Shown: positions 52,301 to 61,399 of the stretch, piece after piece | Position numbering within the stretch: the stretch's first letter is position 1 | Layout: every line of letters starts with the position of its first letter | Assembly (NCBI RefSeq): GCF_050613145.1 | Contig: NZ_CP192507.1 | Coordinates: forward strand, 3,720,001 to 3,784,000 | Direction: 5' to 3' | DNA from: Lysinibacillus_B sp050613145 | Lineage (GTDB): Bacteria > Bacillota > Bacilli > Bacillales_A > Planococcaceae | Length of the DNA: 64,000 nucleotides | Made by a program: the position numbers and the translations under genes | Notes under the pieces: generated by a model | Seen by the model: the letters and a program-made list of their open reading frames with translations, nothing else | Told to the model about the DNA's origin: nothing | Databases searched by the model: none

Positions 52301-52775
52301 TTAAATCAGACCCTGCTTGTACAAGTGCTCGCGCCTGCTGATAAAAGTTTTCCTCTAGCTCTTCAAATGTAATACCGCCTGTAACAGACAATGTTTTCGT
52401 CGTTGGTCCCATTGCCCCCGCAACAAAACGTGGCCACTCTGGTGTTGAAAACTCCGCTACCGCTTCCTTCGCTAATTCGACCGCACGAATATTAATTTCA
52501 TCCGCTTTATGACCTAAATCATATTCATTTAATACAAGTGGTGTCGCACCAAATGTATTCGTACAAATAATATCTGAACCTGCTTCTAAATAAGCACGGT
52601 GAATCTTTTTTAACACATCTGGACGTGTAATGACTAAGTTTTCGTTACAGCCATCTAATTCTTCGCCACCAAAATCTTCCGGTGTTAAGTTTTCATTTTG
52701 TAGCATCGTCCCCATCGCACCATCGATAATGAGGATTCGCTTTTCTAGTTGTTCATAAATCGGGTGGTTACGCAT
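49350..52775 (-). CDS. metH: Cobalamin-dependent methionine synthase
   Basis: 1141 residues with the full MetH domain order: homocysteine domain with zinc cysteines in IVGGCCGTTP, pterin-binding domain (RTNVIGSRKFKQLI), cobalamin cap and binding domain with DVHDIGKN and GLSGLLVKS, and the C-terminal SAM activation domain (AEGFAERIHQEIRDQWGFPD). It methylates homocysteine from methyl-tetrahydrofolate. It overlaps yitJ by eight bases and shares its SAM riboswitch control. Confidence 0.97.
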   Translation of the reverse strand: MRNHPIYEQLEKRILIIDGAMGTMLQNENLTPEDFGGEELDGCNENLVITRPDVLKKIHRAYLEAGSDIICTNTFGATPLVLNEYDLGHKADEINIRAVELAKEAVAEFSTPEWPRFVAGAMGPTTKTLSVTGGITFEELEENFYQQARALVQAGSDLILLETSQDMLNVKAATIAMQRAFDELGVELPVMISGTIEPMGTTLAGQSIEAFYISIEHIKPLSVGLNCATGPEFMTDHIRSLSDLATSYVSCYPNAGLPDEEGCYHETPDSLSKKLRGFAEKGWLNIVGGCCGTTPAHIAAIREAVEGYVPRKIQEKTHGHAVSGIEPLQYDDSMRPLFIGERTNVIGSRKFKQLIIDGKFEEAAEIARAQVKNGAHVVDICLANPDRDEVEDMKSFMPEVVKKVKVPIVIDSTDEQVMEEALKFCQGKAIINSINLEDGEERFDAVMPLVKKYGASVVVGTIDEIGMAVTREKKLEVAKRSHDLLTQKWGISPEDIIFDPLMFPVGTGDEQYIGAAEETIEGIRLIKEQLPGVLTVLGVSNISFGLPPVGREVLNAVYLYHCTQAGLDYAIVNTEKLERYASIPEDEIKLANDLIFRTNDETLAAFTEFYRDKKKEKTAASLPETVEGRLAYYILEGTKEGLTDDLDQALGLFDTPLDIINGPLMDGMAEVGRLFNTNQLIVAEVLQSAGVMKAAVAHLEQFMEKNDESASKGKMVLATVKGDVHDIGKNLVDIILSNNGFKVVDLGIKVTPAELIEAIRREEPDFVGLSGLLVKSAQQMVLTAQDFKEAGIDVPIMVGGAALSRRFTETKIAPNYDGPVIYSKDAMEGLDVANRLMNPQERPKLEQELRASIEKRAEADSKRAERPVAVAEKPVRTIVDAPVFTPKDLVRHVKREYAVSHLYPYVNMRTLIGHHLGFKANVEKAIAEGEERAVQLKELVDSYLNDETLKPSGMYQFFKAQADGDDVVVYAEDGITEIERFTFPRQSKAPFLCLADFLKTKESGEMDYIALMVVTAGRGVSAAARELKEAGKFLESHALQATALELAEGFAERIHQEIRDQWGFPDGVDFTMRDCFAAKYQGQRFSFGYPACPNLEDQEKLFKVLKPEDIGVNLTEGFMMEPEASVSAIVFAHPDARYFNV

Positions 52776-54612
52776 TTACTTGTGCTCCTTCTCTTTTTGC
52801 ATCTAGCTCTTTGACATAATCCAACAATTGAAGTGTCATATCGTATCGTAAAAATGGCGTAATTAAATAAATGCCATTGAAATATTGACATGCTGTATCT
52901 AATAGTTCTTTCGCGATGGCTACACCTTCTGCCGTCGCCTTTTCTTTATCTTCCCCGCACGCTTCCATACGCGCTAGGACGTCATCTGATAACTTAATCC
53001 CCGGCACTTCGTGGTGTAAAAATTCTGCACTTCTAAAGCTTGTCACTGGCATAATTCCAATATAAATTGGTGCCTCTAAATGCTTCGTCGCCTCGTAAGT
53101 TTCAATTATTTTTTCCTTTGAATACACCGGTTGCGAAATAAAGTAATCACAGCCATGCTCCAGCTTTTTCTCTAAGCGGTCTACAGCACGTGCTACGACA
53201 CGCACATTCGGATTAAAGGCACCCGCAACCGAGAAGTTGGCTTTTTTACGAAGCGGCTTCCCTGAAAATGAAATCCCTTCGTTTAGCTGTTTAATGAGCG
53301 ACATCAGCTCCATCGATGACACATCATATACACTTGTCGCCCCTGGGAAATCCCCTACCTTTGTCGGATCGCCTGTAATGACTAAAAGATCATGTAGCTG
53401 CAGTGCATCAAGCCCCATTAAATGCGACTGTAAGCCAATTAAGTTACGGTCACGGCACGTTAAATGTGGGAGCACACGTACTCCTTCATTTTGCAAAATG
53501 GCTGACATGGCGATGTTACTAATACGCGGTGAAGCAAGTGAGTTATCTGCCATCATAATGACATCTGCTCCGTTTTCGTAAAGCGCTTTTGCTCCCTTCA
53601 CAAATCCTTCGATTTCAAGGTGGCGTGGTGTGTCTAGCTCCACGATTACGGAACGTTCACGCTTTGCTTTTATATGAAGTGGCTCAGACTGACGTGGCTC
53701 TGGTGAACGAACAAATTCGACTGTCCCAGGCTGTTTCGCTTTTTCCGTAATCGGCTTGCTATTGGCTAAACGCTTTTTCGTCGCTTCGATATGCTTCGGC
53801 GTTGTACCACAACAACCACCGATTAAACGTACCCCTTGCTTCACTAGCTCTTCTGCTGCACGTGCAAAATAATCAGTCTCCGATTCATACACGACACGTC
53901 CATCTTCAACATCTAGTAGCGAGGCATTCGGGTAAGCAGACAAATAAGCTTTTTCCGGTAAATTTACCTTTTCAAATGCTTGAATCGTATGGAATGGTCC
54001 TAAGCGACAATTACTACCAACGATATCTGCTCCTAACGCTTCAAGCTGACTAAGTGCATCCCCCAGTGCAATGCCCCCCTGTAAAATACCTGGTTCATGC
54101 ATCGATACTTGCGCAATAATCGGCAAGTCTGTTAATGCACGGACAGTTTGCACAACGGCTTGGATTTCTTCATAATCATAAAATGTCTCCAGTAAAATGC
54201 CATCAATCCCACCAGCGAGTAACACCTTTGCCTGCTCTTCAATGGCCGTAACAATCTCCTCTAACGTCGCATCGCTTTTACGAATGCCACGAATACCACC
54301 AATTGTTCCTAGTACAAAGACGGCTTTACCTTCAGCTGCTTTTTTAGCGATTGCCACCGCTGCTTCATTAAACTCTTGTACACGACCTTCATAGCCGTAA
54401 CGTGCTAATTTAATTGCATTAGCTCCGTACGTATTCGTTTGAATAATATCTGCTCCTGCTTCAATGTATTGCTCATGAATTTTCTCTACTATTTCTGGTC
54501 TTGTGACATTCATTTCCTCATGGCAATAATCTAACCCATATGAATAAAGCAGTGTCCCAATCGCACCATCTGCCGTTAATACACGCGTCTGTAAAGCTTC
54601 AAGTAACCCCAT
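52768..54612 (-). CDS. yitJ: Bifunctional homocysteine S-methyltransferase / methylenetetrahydrofolate reductase
   Basis: 614 residues. N-terminal homocysteine methyltransferase domain with zinc cysteines in LIGGCCGTTP, and C-terminal MTHFR barrel (VVELDTPRHLEIEGFVKGAK, LLVITGDPTKVGDFPGATSV, YFISQPVYSKEKI). It supplies methyl-THF for MetH. First gene of the yitJ-metH operon behind a SAM riboswitch and terminator. Confidence 0.96.
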   Translation of the reverse strand: MGLLEALQTRVLTADGAIGTLLYSYGLDYCHEEMNVTRPEIVEKIHEQYIEAGADIIQTNTYGANAIKLARYGYEGRVQEFNEAAVAIAKKAAEGKAVFVLGTIGGIRGIRKSDATLEEIVTAIEEQAKVLLAGGIDGILLETFYDYEEIQAVVQTVRALTDLPIIAQVSMHEPGILQGGIALGDALSQLEALGADIVGSNCRLGPFHTIQAFEKVNLPEKAYLSAYPNASLLDVEDGRVVYESETDYFARAAEELVKQGVRLIGGCCGTTPKHIEATKKRLANSKPITEKAKQPGTVEFVRSPEPRQSEPLHIKAKRERSVIVELDTPRHLEIEGFVKGAKALYENGADVIMMADNSLASPRISNIAMSAILQNEGVRVLPHLTCRDRNLIGLQSHLMGLDALQLHDLLVITGDPTKVGDFPGATSVYDVSSMELMSLIKQLNEGISFSGKPLRKKANFSVAGAFNPNVRVVARAVDRLEKKLEHGCDYFISQPVYSKEKIIETYEATKHLEAPIYIGIMPVTSFRSAEFLHHEVPGIKLSDDVLARMEACGEDKEKATAEGVAIAKELLDTACQYFNGIYLITPFLRYDMTLQLLDYVKELDAKREGAQVNA

Positions 54613-54672
54613 CTATGCCCCTCTTTTCTCTATACTGAATTGCACAATTTTTCAGTTATTTTTCCCTAAAAT

Positions 54673-54699
54673 AAAAAGCCTTCTTTGTATAAGAAGGCT
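54673..54699 (-). terminator. Terminator of the SAM riboswitch
   Basis: AGCCTTCTT/AAGAAGGCT stem with TATAC loop, followed on the minus strand by TTTTTATTTT. It is the off-state stop of the S-box leader. Confidence 0.9.
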
Positions 54700-54712
54700 A
54701 TAAAATCGTGAT

Positions 54713-54812
54713 TCCTTCTCATCTTTACGGCATTTGCCGACTGGATTTAGCACCTGACTATTGTTGGTTGCTGAAGCTTCACTGGGCCAGTCCCTCCGCT
54801 TCTCTCGATAAG
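54713..54812 (-). promoter_or_regulatory. SAM-I (S-box) riboswitch
   Basis: On the minus strand: CTTATCGAGAGAAGCGGAGG, then GACTGGCCC, GAAGCTTCAGCAACC, GTCAGGTGCTAAATCCAG and GATGAGAAGG, all S-box landmarks in order. High SAM should favour the terminator and switch off yitJ-metH. Confidence 0.96.
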
Positions 54813-54844
54813 AAAATATATGAATTTTGTCAATAATTAAAAGA

Positions 54845-54873
54845 ATCATAACGTTATATGCAACGAACGTCAA
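54845..54873 (-). promoter_or_regulatory. Promoter of the yitJ-metH operon
   Basis: On the minus strand TTGACG, 17 bases, TATGAT. It lies about 35 bases before the S-box aptamer. Confidence 0.7.
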
Positions 54874-54911
54874 GACGTTTTGCGATAGTAAACGTTTTCA
54901 TGCATTATTTC

Positions 54912-56294
54912 TTATAGAATCGCGACAATTTGCTCGGCTGTGTGCTTCCCATTTTGGATACAAGCCCCAATGCCTACCCCAAAATAAGAGCAACCTGCAA
55001 GCAATACATTTGGGTATCGATGTGCTAAATCCGCAACGACAACTGATAATGCGTCATGATGTGCTAAGTCATAGCGTGGCATTTGATCGATCCACTTTGT
55101 TACCTTAGCAACAGTTGGCTCATTCTGAATACCGAGGCTTAACGCAATATCCTTTCGTGCTACCGCTACAAGTTCCTCATCGGTCATTGCTGCGAGTTCT
55201 GCATAGCGTGGATTTACATTTTTATAAAATAGGCGTACGAGCAAATTCCCGTCAGCCGATGTATGCTTCCATTTGCGACTCGTCCAAGTAGAAGCATCGC
55301 ACACTAAATCGCTATTGTGCGAGACGATAAAGCCTGTTCCGTCCGCTGGTAATACGCTATCCGGTACATCAAAACCGACATACAGTGTAAGGGCAGAAGC
55401 GGTTGTAAATCGGTTCAAGCTCACTTGCAACGCTTCATCCTTCAGCACTTCACGTACCGTTTCGTTTGGGACAGCTAATACAACAATATCCGCTACAATC
55501 GTTTCGTCCCCTACGACCATTTCATATTGGTCGCCCATTTTCGTTACGCTATGCACTTCTGCCTTTTTCATAAATGTCACGTCAGGCAAGCTTTCTTCTA
55601 AACGATCAATGATGGCCGATAGCCCATTACGGAATGAAATAAATTTTTTATTGGCCGCCTTTTCAAACTGCTCACGGTTTGCCTCGAAACCTTTCATAAT
55701 ACTACCGTATTCATTTTTATAGTCGACTAAATACGGTAATGTGGAAGCAAGCGAAAGCTGATATAAGTCCCCTGAATACACACCCGCAAGTACAGGCGCG
55801 ATTTGCTTCCGTACAATTTCCTCTCCTAAGAAGTATTCAAGAAACGCTCCAATCGAGCTTTCCTTCGTAAACGTTGTATTCGGAATCGTTGCATCTTGTA
55901 ACACACGTTGCTTCGCCTCATCAGAAATCAACGTGCTTGCTTGTAAGGACTCGATACTCATCGGAATACCGAACGTAGAACCTGCCGGAATTGCGTGAAG
56001 TTCATTATTTGTATGAATATAGGAAATCCCTGTTTCATTGTAGACAAGCTCTGATTCAAACCCTAACTCACGAACTAACTCCAACACACCTGGATGACGT
56101 GCGACAATCGAATCGGCGCCCGTTTCCATAATGAAGCTGTCCTCGTGCATGGAATGAATTTTACCACCTAAGTATTCATTGCGCTCAATCAAAACTAACT
56201 TCGCTTCTATGTTCTTTTCCTTCATTTGGCGTTTCACATAATGCATCGTGCATAACCCTGTAATTCCGCCCCCAACAACAACTATCGTCTTCAT
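54912..56294 (-). CDS. cgoX: Coproporphyrinogen III oxidase (HemY-type flavoprotein)
   Basis: 460 residues. The FAD-binding start is IVVVGGGITGLCTMHYVKRQ; the C-terminal part ends LLAGCSYFGVGIGACIQNGK, as in Bacillus HemY. In Firmicutes this enzyme oxidises coproporphyrinogen to coproporphyrin in haem synthesis. The ATG at 56294 has AGGAGAGG in front. It stands alone here, away from hemE/hemH. Confidence 0.92.
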   Translation of the reverse strand: MKTIVVVGGGITGLCTMHYVKRQMKEKNIEAKLVLIERNEYLGGKIHSMHEDSFIMETGADSIVARHPGVLELVRELGFESELVYNETGISYIHTNNELHAIPAGSTFGIPMSIESLQASTLISDEAKQRVLQDATIPNTTFTKESSIGAFLEYFLGEEIVRKQIAPVLAGVYSGDLYQLSLASTLPYLVDYKNEYGSIMKGFEANREQFEKAANKKFISFRNGLSAIIDRLEESLPDVTFMKKAEVHSVTKMGDQYEMVVGDETIVADIVVLAVPNETVREVLKDEALQVSLNRFTTASALTLYVGFDVPDSVLPADGTGFIVSHNSDLVCDASTWTSRKWKHTSADGNLLVRLFYKNVNPRYAELAAMTDEELVAVARKDIALSLGIQNEPTVAKVTKWIDQMPRYDLAHHDALSVVVADLAHRYPNVLLAGCSYFGVGIGACIQNGKHTAEQIVAIL

Positions 56295-56384
56295 ATTGAC
56301 CTCTCCTATACGGTAGAAATATCCTACATACAGTATAAACCTTTTTAAGGACAAATAACGGCGCTTTGTATTACAAAATAAAGA

Positions 56385-56415
56385 AAAGTATTCTCCAAAT
56401 AGCGGAGAATACTTT
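56385..56415. terminator. Terminator after hemAT
   Basis: A perfect 12-bp stem (AAAGTATTCTCC with GGAGAATACTTT) overlapping the hemAT stop, with T or A-rich sides in both directions. Confidence 0.85.
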
Positions 56416-57706
56416 ATTCGTTCAAATCTTGTGAAATACAGACTAGTTTATCTGCGGAGTTCGTGACCGCATCAAAAGCGATCGAAAGTTGACTAATGAC
56501 ACTACAAAGATCTTGGATTTTTTGCTCAATTAAACCATTTTGTGTTTTCGTTTCACTCATGGAACATAAAATGTGCGCGAATTTTTGCTCTGTTTGTCGC
56601 ATGTCTTCCTCACCAAATTGAACGTCTTGCTGAATTCGTTCTAGAGAACGCTCCAATTTTTCCGTCCGCTCATTTGTATCGTTCAATAAATTCCCTACTG
56701 TATCAATAGAAGATTTCGTTTGCTCTGCCAATTTTCGCACTTCATTGGCCACGACGGCAAATCCTTTGCCAGCCTCTCCTGCACGCGCCGCTTCAATCGA
56801 GGCATTGAGCGCTAACAGATTCGTCTGATTTGCGATATTTGTAACAATCGCCATGACATTTTCCATTTGCTTTGTCATATCCGTTAAACGATGCACATCA
56901 CGTGCCACTTCATCGACAGAAGAGGCAATCGTCATCATATTTGCGGATTGGGCATGCATTTGGTCTTTCCCTTCAATCGCTTGTAACTCTGTGGCACATG
57001 AAATTTCATTCGTGCGCTTTGCATATGCTACGAGCTCCTCTGTTTGCACATTTAACTGTTGATAGGATGTATTTGTTTGTTGCGCAATGTCCGCTAAACT
57101 TTCCGCTGATTCCACAATCGCATGACCTACTTCTGCTTTTTGGCTATTTACCGCATTTTTTGATTCTTCTACGTACGCTTCAAATGCTTCTAATACAAGC
57201 TGTTGCTCTAAATTTAAGATTTTCGAAACAGCTAATAATGTTTGAAACTGATCTTCCGTATGCGGGATGTATTGTTTTATATACTCCATAAAAGACAGAT
57301 TTAACGTTTGAAAGGCTGCAATATAGCTTTGTGTCGGTAAGCCGATATGCACATGTACACGTGCAATACGCTCACGCTTGTGGAAAAACGATTCATCGAT
57401 GACACCACAAAACATTTCATATATATGCTTTTTTAACGTTATTTTCAACCGTTCAACAGTACTATGATTATCAATAATTTTAATTAAATCTGAATTCATT
57501 CCAAGCACATCATAAAAGCGATTCACAATTTCATTAATGTTTTTTTCAACATATGGTTGAAAGGCACATAAATATTTTAAATCCACGTCCGTTAAATTTA
57601 GCATAGTTAGCTGTTGTCTTAATTTCGGATGCTTGTCTATTTGAATTTTCACTTGAAATAAATCGATGTTGATGCGTTCTTGATGTAATGTCTTTTTAAA
57701 AAACAT
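56414..57706 (-). CDS. hemAT: Globin-coupled aerotaxis transducer
   Basis: 430 residues. The first 180 residues are a sensor globin; the haem-binding His lies in RIARVHVHIGLPTQSYI. The C-terminal half is a chemotaxis signalling domain with the hairpin tip IANQTNLLALNASIEAARAG and EAGKGFAVVANEVRKLAEQT. No membrane segments, as in B. subtilis HemAT. It senses oxygen and signals to CheA. Confidence 0.95.
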   Translation of the reverse strand: MFFKKTLHQERINIDLFQVKIQIDKHPKLRQQLTMLNLTDVDLKYLCAFQPYVEKNINEIVNRFYDVLGMNSDLIKIIDNHSTVERLKITLKKHIYEMFCGVIDESFFHKRERIARVHVHIGLPTQSYIAAFQTLNLSFMEYIKQYIPHTEDQFQTLLAVSKILNLEQQLVLEAFEAYVEESKNAVNSQKAEVGHAIVESAESLADIAQQTNTSYQQLNVQTEELVAYAKRTNEISCATELQAIEGKDQMHAQSANMMTIASSVDEVARDVHRLTDMTKQMENVMAIVTNIANQTNLLALNASIEAARAGEAGKGFAVVANEVRKLAEQTKSSIDTVGNLLNDTNERTEKLERSLERIQQDVQFGEEDMRQTEQKFAHILCSMSETKTQNGLIEQKIQDLCSVISQLSIAFDAVTNSADKLVCISQDLNE

Positions 57707-57962
57707 TGAATCACGCTTCTTTCACTTTTTTAAATTGTCCCTTTTAAAGATTACTATGTTTATGCGCTGATACAAGCGGAAATTTTATTTGTACTCCAAA
57801 TTAAGGAATTAGTCTATCATCAATTTGTCCTATATAAATCTACAGAAAGAATAAATTCTAGTTCTGAATTTTCAAAAAACATTTTACTAGGTTCTTTAGA
57901 CCTATTATCAAAGACATAAACAATAATGTATATGCCCTTTAAGGTGATGAAAGAACAAAAAT

Positions 57963-57988
57963 TAGCACCTTAAATGTTAAGGTGCCAA
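57963..57988 (-). terminator. Terminator after the 57977-58459 gene
   Basis: GGCACCTTAA pairs with TTAAGGTGC; TTTTTG follows on the minus strand. It overlaps the end of the gene. Confidence 0.75.
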
Positions 57989-58459
57989 TTTTTCGATCCA
58001 TTGTTGTATTTCAATTTCTAAAGTAGCTACACGTTTTTCAAAATAAGCGATTCGATCGTCTGCTCGATTCACGACTGTACTGTTTTGCACAAGCATATCA
58101 ATAACATCCTGTGTAAAGAATCCCAATGTGCGTAAACCAGCCTCTAACTTCCGTACTTCTTTTCCATAGGTCAATAGCGTACTATACGTCGTTTCTTCGT
58201 TCTTTAATTCTTTTCGATTATGGAAGATGATTTCATCTAGCTTGCGAAACCGGTTGTTTTGAGCATCTTGAATTTCTATTACTTTTTCTGTATATTTCTT
58301 TGCCCCAATCAAATCCATACCGACATCTTTATACGATTCAAATCGCTTCATCATTGCACTTAACTCTGCTACATCTTGTTGTTGTTCATGTAAAATCCCA
58401 CGTAATGCGCTAATATGCTCTATATGATGGATGGTCGTTTCTGAGGATGCATTTGCCAT
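57977..58459 (-). CDS. Coiled-coil hypothetical protein
   Basis: 160 residues, charged and almost wholly helical, with long heptad-like stretches (HNRKELKNEETTYSTLLTYG, RIAYFEKRVATLEIEIQQWI). No signal peptide or membrane segment. AGAGGTG lies upstream of the ATG. I do not recognise the family; a cytoplasmic scaffold or a partner of HemAT upstream in coordinates is possible, but the genes are separated by about 270 bases without a link. Confidence 0.6.
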   Translation of the reverse strand: MANASSETTIHHIEHISALRGILHEQQQDVAELSAMMKRFESYKDVGMDLIGAKKYTEKVIEIQDAQNNRFRKLDEIIFHNRKELKNEETTYSTLLTYGKEVRKLEAGLRTLGFFTQDVIDMLVQNSTVVNRADDRIAYFEKRVATLEIEIQQWIEKLAP

Positions 58460-58585
58460 TACAACATCACCTCTTTGCTATGATTTCATACTTATCATTC
58501 TACCTGAAATTTTTTTTATGTGTTATATCAGACGCTTTTTTATCTGTTCAACCTAAGTCTTTACCGCACTGCTCTGTCTATTCCC

Positions 58586-59428
58586 CTACCATTCTTGGCG
58601 GGCTTCTTCTAGTTGTACTTGGGCTGCTTTATGCCACTTCTCCGCCTCTTCCACACTAACAGGCACGCACTCGCCTGTTTCATACATGTACGCTAAGTTT
58701 ACTTTTGCTTGGTAATCTCCGAGTAGCGCTGCCTGCTTATAATAGGAAATCGCCTTATTGCCGTCTTGTGTGACAGCGACTCCTTTTTCATATAAATAAC
58801 CTAAATTATAAATGGCATCAATATGAAACTGCTCAGCTGCCGCTTCAAACCATGTTAATGCTTGTTGTCCGTCTTGCGCTTTTCCAAGTAAACCGTCTAA
58901 GTAAATACAGCCCATGCGATACTGTGCATCATCATAACCTGCTGTCGCTGATTGCTCATAATACGTATAGGCGCGGGCTTCATCTACTTGTGTACCAAGC
59001 CCTTGCTCATGCATGATTCCTAATGTAAACATCGCTTCTACTATGCCCTTTTCTGCTGCATACGTAAACCAATAAAATGCTTGTTCTTCGTTCACCTCAA
59101 CGGATTCACCATTGAAATACATATCCGCTAAATTATTCGCCGCATCGGCATGACCTTGCGTTGCCGCACACGTATATAGTTCAAATGCCTTCTGCTCATT
59201 AACTTGTACCCCATCGCCTGCATAATAGCAGTTGGCTAATTCATATTGTGCGGGCGCATAGTGCTGATTCGCGGCCTTTGTCAGCCAAGAAACCGCTTCT
59301 TTCGCCCATTCTTTCTCTTTTAACACCATCGCCACAGCATACATTGATGGCATATCTTGTGCTAACGCCTTTAAAAACGTTTCATACGATTCCTTACCAG
59401 CTAATTGAAATATTGATTGCTCATCCAT
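58586..59428 (-). CDS. Sel1-like repeat protein
   Basis: 280 residues made of about six Sel1/TPR-like repeats of 36 residues (APAQYELANCYYAGDGVQVN, EAMFTLGIMHEQGLGTQVDE, DAIYNLGYLYEKGVAVTQDG). Such solenoids bind other proteins. No signal peptide. It overlaps the LysR gene stop by one base and would be translated after it, which suggests a joint operon. Partner unknown. Confidence 0.88.
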   Translation of the reverse strand: MDEQSIFQLAGKESYETFLKALAQDMPSMYAVAMVLKEKEWAKEAVSWLTKAANQHYAPAQYELANCYYAGDGVQVNEQKAFELYTCAATQGHADAANNLADMYFNGESVEVNEEQAFYWFTYAAEKGIVEAMFTLGIMHEQGLGTQVDEARAYTYYEQSATAGYDDAQYRMGCIYLDGLLGKAQDGQQALTWFEAAAEQFHIDAIYNLGYLYEKGVAVTQDGNKAISYYKQAALLGDYQAKVNLAYMYETGECVPVSVEEAEKWHKAAQVQLEEARQEW

Positions 59429-60315
59429 TACGATTCTCCTCTAAAGTACTCAATTAAAAATTCTTTAAATTCATTCGCTGCCGGCGACAAATAACGTCCC
59501 TTTGCCCAAGCAAGCCCGATTTTCCGCACACAGCTCGGATAACTGACCGAAATTTTCTTGATATTGTAATTCTCAAGTCCTTTAATATTCGGAATAATGG
59601 ACACACCTAACCCTGCTCCCACAAATCCAGCTAATGTGTGCATTTCCTCCCCCGAAAACGTTGTCTTTGCCACAACCCCTGCTTCTTTTAAGCGCTTATC
59701 AATAAATTGGCGAAGGGAGTTTCCTCTTTTAATAGAAATGAAAGGCTCATCTTTAATTTCGTGCAATGCAATCCTATCTTTACTCGCTAGTGGATGCCCA
59801 GCAGGAACGATGACATACAATTCCTCACTCCATAATTCCACCCACTCGATATCAATAAACTTCGACTCAATTTCTTGCGATAAGCACAAATCAATTGCCC
59901 CTTCTTCAAGACGCTTCAGCAAATTCAATGAGGTTGCTTGTGTTAATGAAAATTCCATATTCGGGTATACGTCCGCTACAACAGCCATTAACTCTGGCAC
60001 AACTTCCATTCCTAGTGTATGAATAAAACCAAAGGCTACTTCACCATGCCCTGGTTTCGTAATATCGCCAAATTCCTGCATTACTTTTGCATATTCCGCT
60101 AAAATAACTTCCACGCTTTCTAAAAACAGTTCTCCATAACGATTTAAATAAATCGAACGTCCTTGCCGATCAAAAAGCGGAACACCAAGCTCTTGTTCAA
60201 TATTTGAAATCGATTTACTTAGTGCCGGCTGTGAAATACTTAGCTTCTCGGCAGCACGTGTCATATGCTGTAACTGCGCCACTATTTTAAAATATTGCAA
60301 CTGCTGAATCTCCAT
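59428..60315 (-). CDS. LysR family transcriptional regulator
   Basis: 295 residues. The winged helix-turn-helix is MTRAAEKLSISQPALSKSIS followed by IEQELGVPLFDRQGRSIYLN; the rest is the typical ligand-binding domain. It is next to a divergent carboxylesterase gene 220 bp away, a common target arrangement, and upstream of the Sel1-repeat gene. Ligand unknown. Confidence 0.93.
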   Translation of the reverse strand: MEIQQLQYFKIVAQLQHMTRAAEKLSISQPALSKSISNIEQELGVPLFDRQGRSIYLNRYGELFLESVEVILAEYAKVMQEFGDITKPGHGEVAFGFIHTLGMEVVPELMAVVADVYPNMEFSLTQATSLNLLKRLEEGAIDLCLSQEIESKFIDIEWVELWSEELYVIVPAGHPLASKDRIALHEIKDEPFISIKRGNSLRQFIDKRLKEAGVVAKTTFSGEEMHTLAGFVGAGLGVSIIPNIKGLENYNIKKISVSYPSCVRKIGLAWAKGRYLSPAANEFKEFLIEYFRGES

Positions 60316-60534
60316 AAAGGGCTCCTTTTATTTATAACTAAATGTTATTGAAATAATAGAAATAATAAATTGTACTTATGTATTTATACTACTATAATAG
60401 CAATAAAGAAATGAATTCATATCAAATTTTTTTAAAAATTACAACCGTTTTTTCTGAATTTTCGATTGATTGTCACATTTCCTTACATCAAACAAACATA
60501 TTTTATCACGTATTTAAAAGGAGTCTGTATTAAA

Positions 60535-61281
60535 ATGAAAATCATTCCACCGAAACCATTTACATTTGAGGCTGGTAAACGCGCTGTACTACTATTACAC
60601 GGCTTTACTGGCAATACAAACGATGTAAAGCGTCTTGGTCGATATTTAACAGATCGCAACTATACAGTACATGCACCACTTTATAAAGGGCATGGCGTCG
60701 ATCCAAAAACATTAATTCAAACAAATCCAACCGAATGGTGGGATAGTGTAATTGAAGGTTACGATACTTTACATAGCTTAGGCTATGAAGAAATTGCCGT
60801 TGCCGGTGTATCACTTGGTGGTATTTTCTCACTAAAGCTTGGTGTTGAACGTCCAACAAAAGCAATTGTCACAATGTCTGCACCAGCAATCGCTAAAAGT
60901 CCTGAAAGCTTACAACAGCGCATTGTGGAGTATGCTATTAATTACAAAAAGCTAGCAGGTACTTATAACCCAACTGAAGATCATCCAGAACGTGTTGCGG
61001 ATTTAGTTCAAATGCCATCACTTGACTATTTACAAGGAATGATTAATGATACTAGTAACAAATTAGATACTATCCAAGCACCGGTGCATATTTTACGCGG
61101 TTTACAGGATGATGACTATTATTGTGAAAGTGCAGATCTGATTTATAGCGCTGTCAAATCACGTATTAAATCTGTTAAAACATTTATCAATTCTGGTCAC
61201 ATTTTAACGTTAGGTCAAGAGCGTGATTTAGTATTTGAAGAAGTTTATCGCTTCTTTGAAGGTTTAAAATGGAAGGAATAA
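60535..61281 (+). CDS. Carboxylesterase (Est30 type)
   Basis: 248 residues. LLLHGFTGNTNDVKRLGRYL contains the oxyanion part; the nucleophile is Ser in AVAGVSLGGIFSLKLG, the acid Asp in RGLQDDDYY and the His in NSGHILTLGQERDLVFEEVY, as in Geobacillus Est30. AAGGAG precedes the ATG at 60535 at eleven bases. It would cleave short-chain esters. Confidence 0.92.
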   Translation: MKIIPPKPFTFEAGKRAVLLLHGFTGNTNDVKRLGRYLTDRNYTVHAPLYKGHGVDPKTLIQTNPTEWWDSVIEGYDTLHSLGYEEIAVAGVSLGGIFSLKLGVERPTKAIVTMSAPAIAKSPESLQQRIVEYAINYKKLAGTYNPTEDHPERVADLVQMPSLDYLQGMINDTSNKLDTIQAPVHILRGLQDDDYYCESADLIYSAVKSRIKSVKTFINSGHILTLGQERDLVFEEVYRFFEGLKWKE

Positions 61282-61350
61282 GTATATAACTTCATTATCC
61301 CCAGCAGAATACCCCTTCTGCTATATATATTAGGCGGATTTCTATCCGTG

Positions 61351-61399
61351 AAAATAAGCGACGAGGAAGATTCCCCAATCTTTCCTCGCCGCTTATTTT
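61351..61399. terminator. Bidirectional terminator between est and the SLH esterase
   Basis: AAAATAAGCG and CGAGGAA arms pair with TTCCTCG and CGCTTATTTT. A smaller hairpin, AGCAGAA/TTCTGCT, lies at 61303-61322. It overlaps the stop of the minus-strand gene. Confidence 0.8.

Noticed and set aside
57707..57962. Regulatory RNA between hemAT and the coiled-coil gene
   Set aside because: AT-rich with no stable stem except the terminator at its left-hand side in transcription of the next gene.
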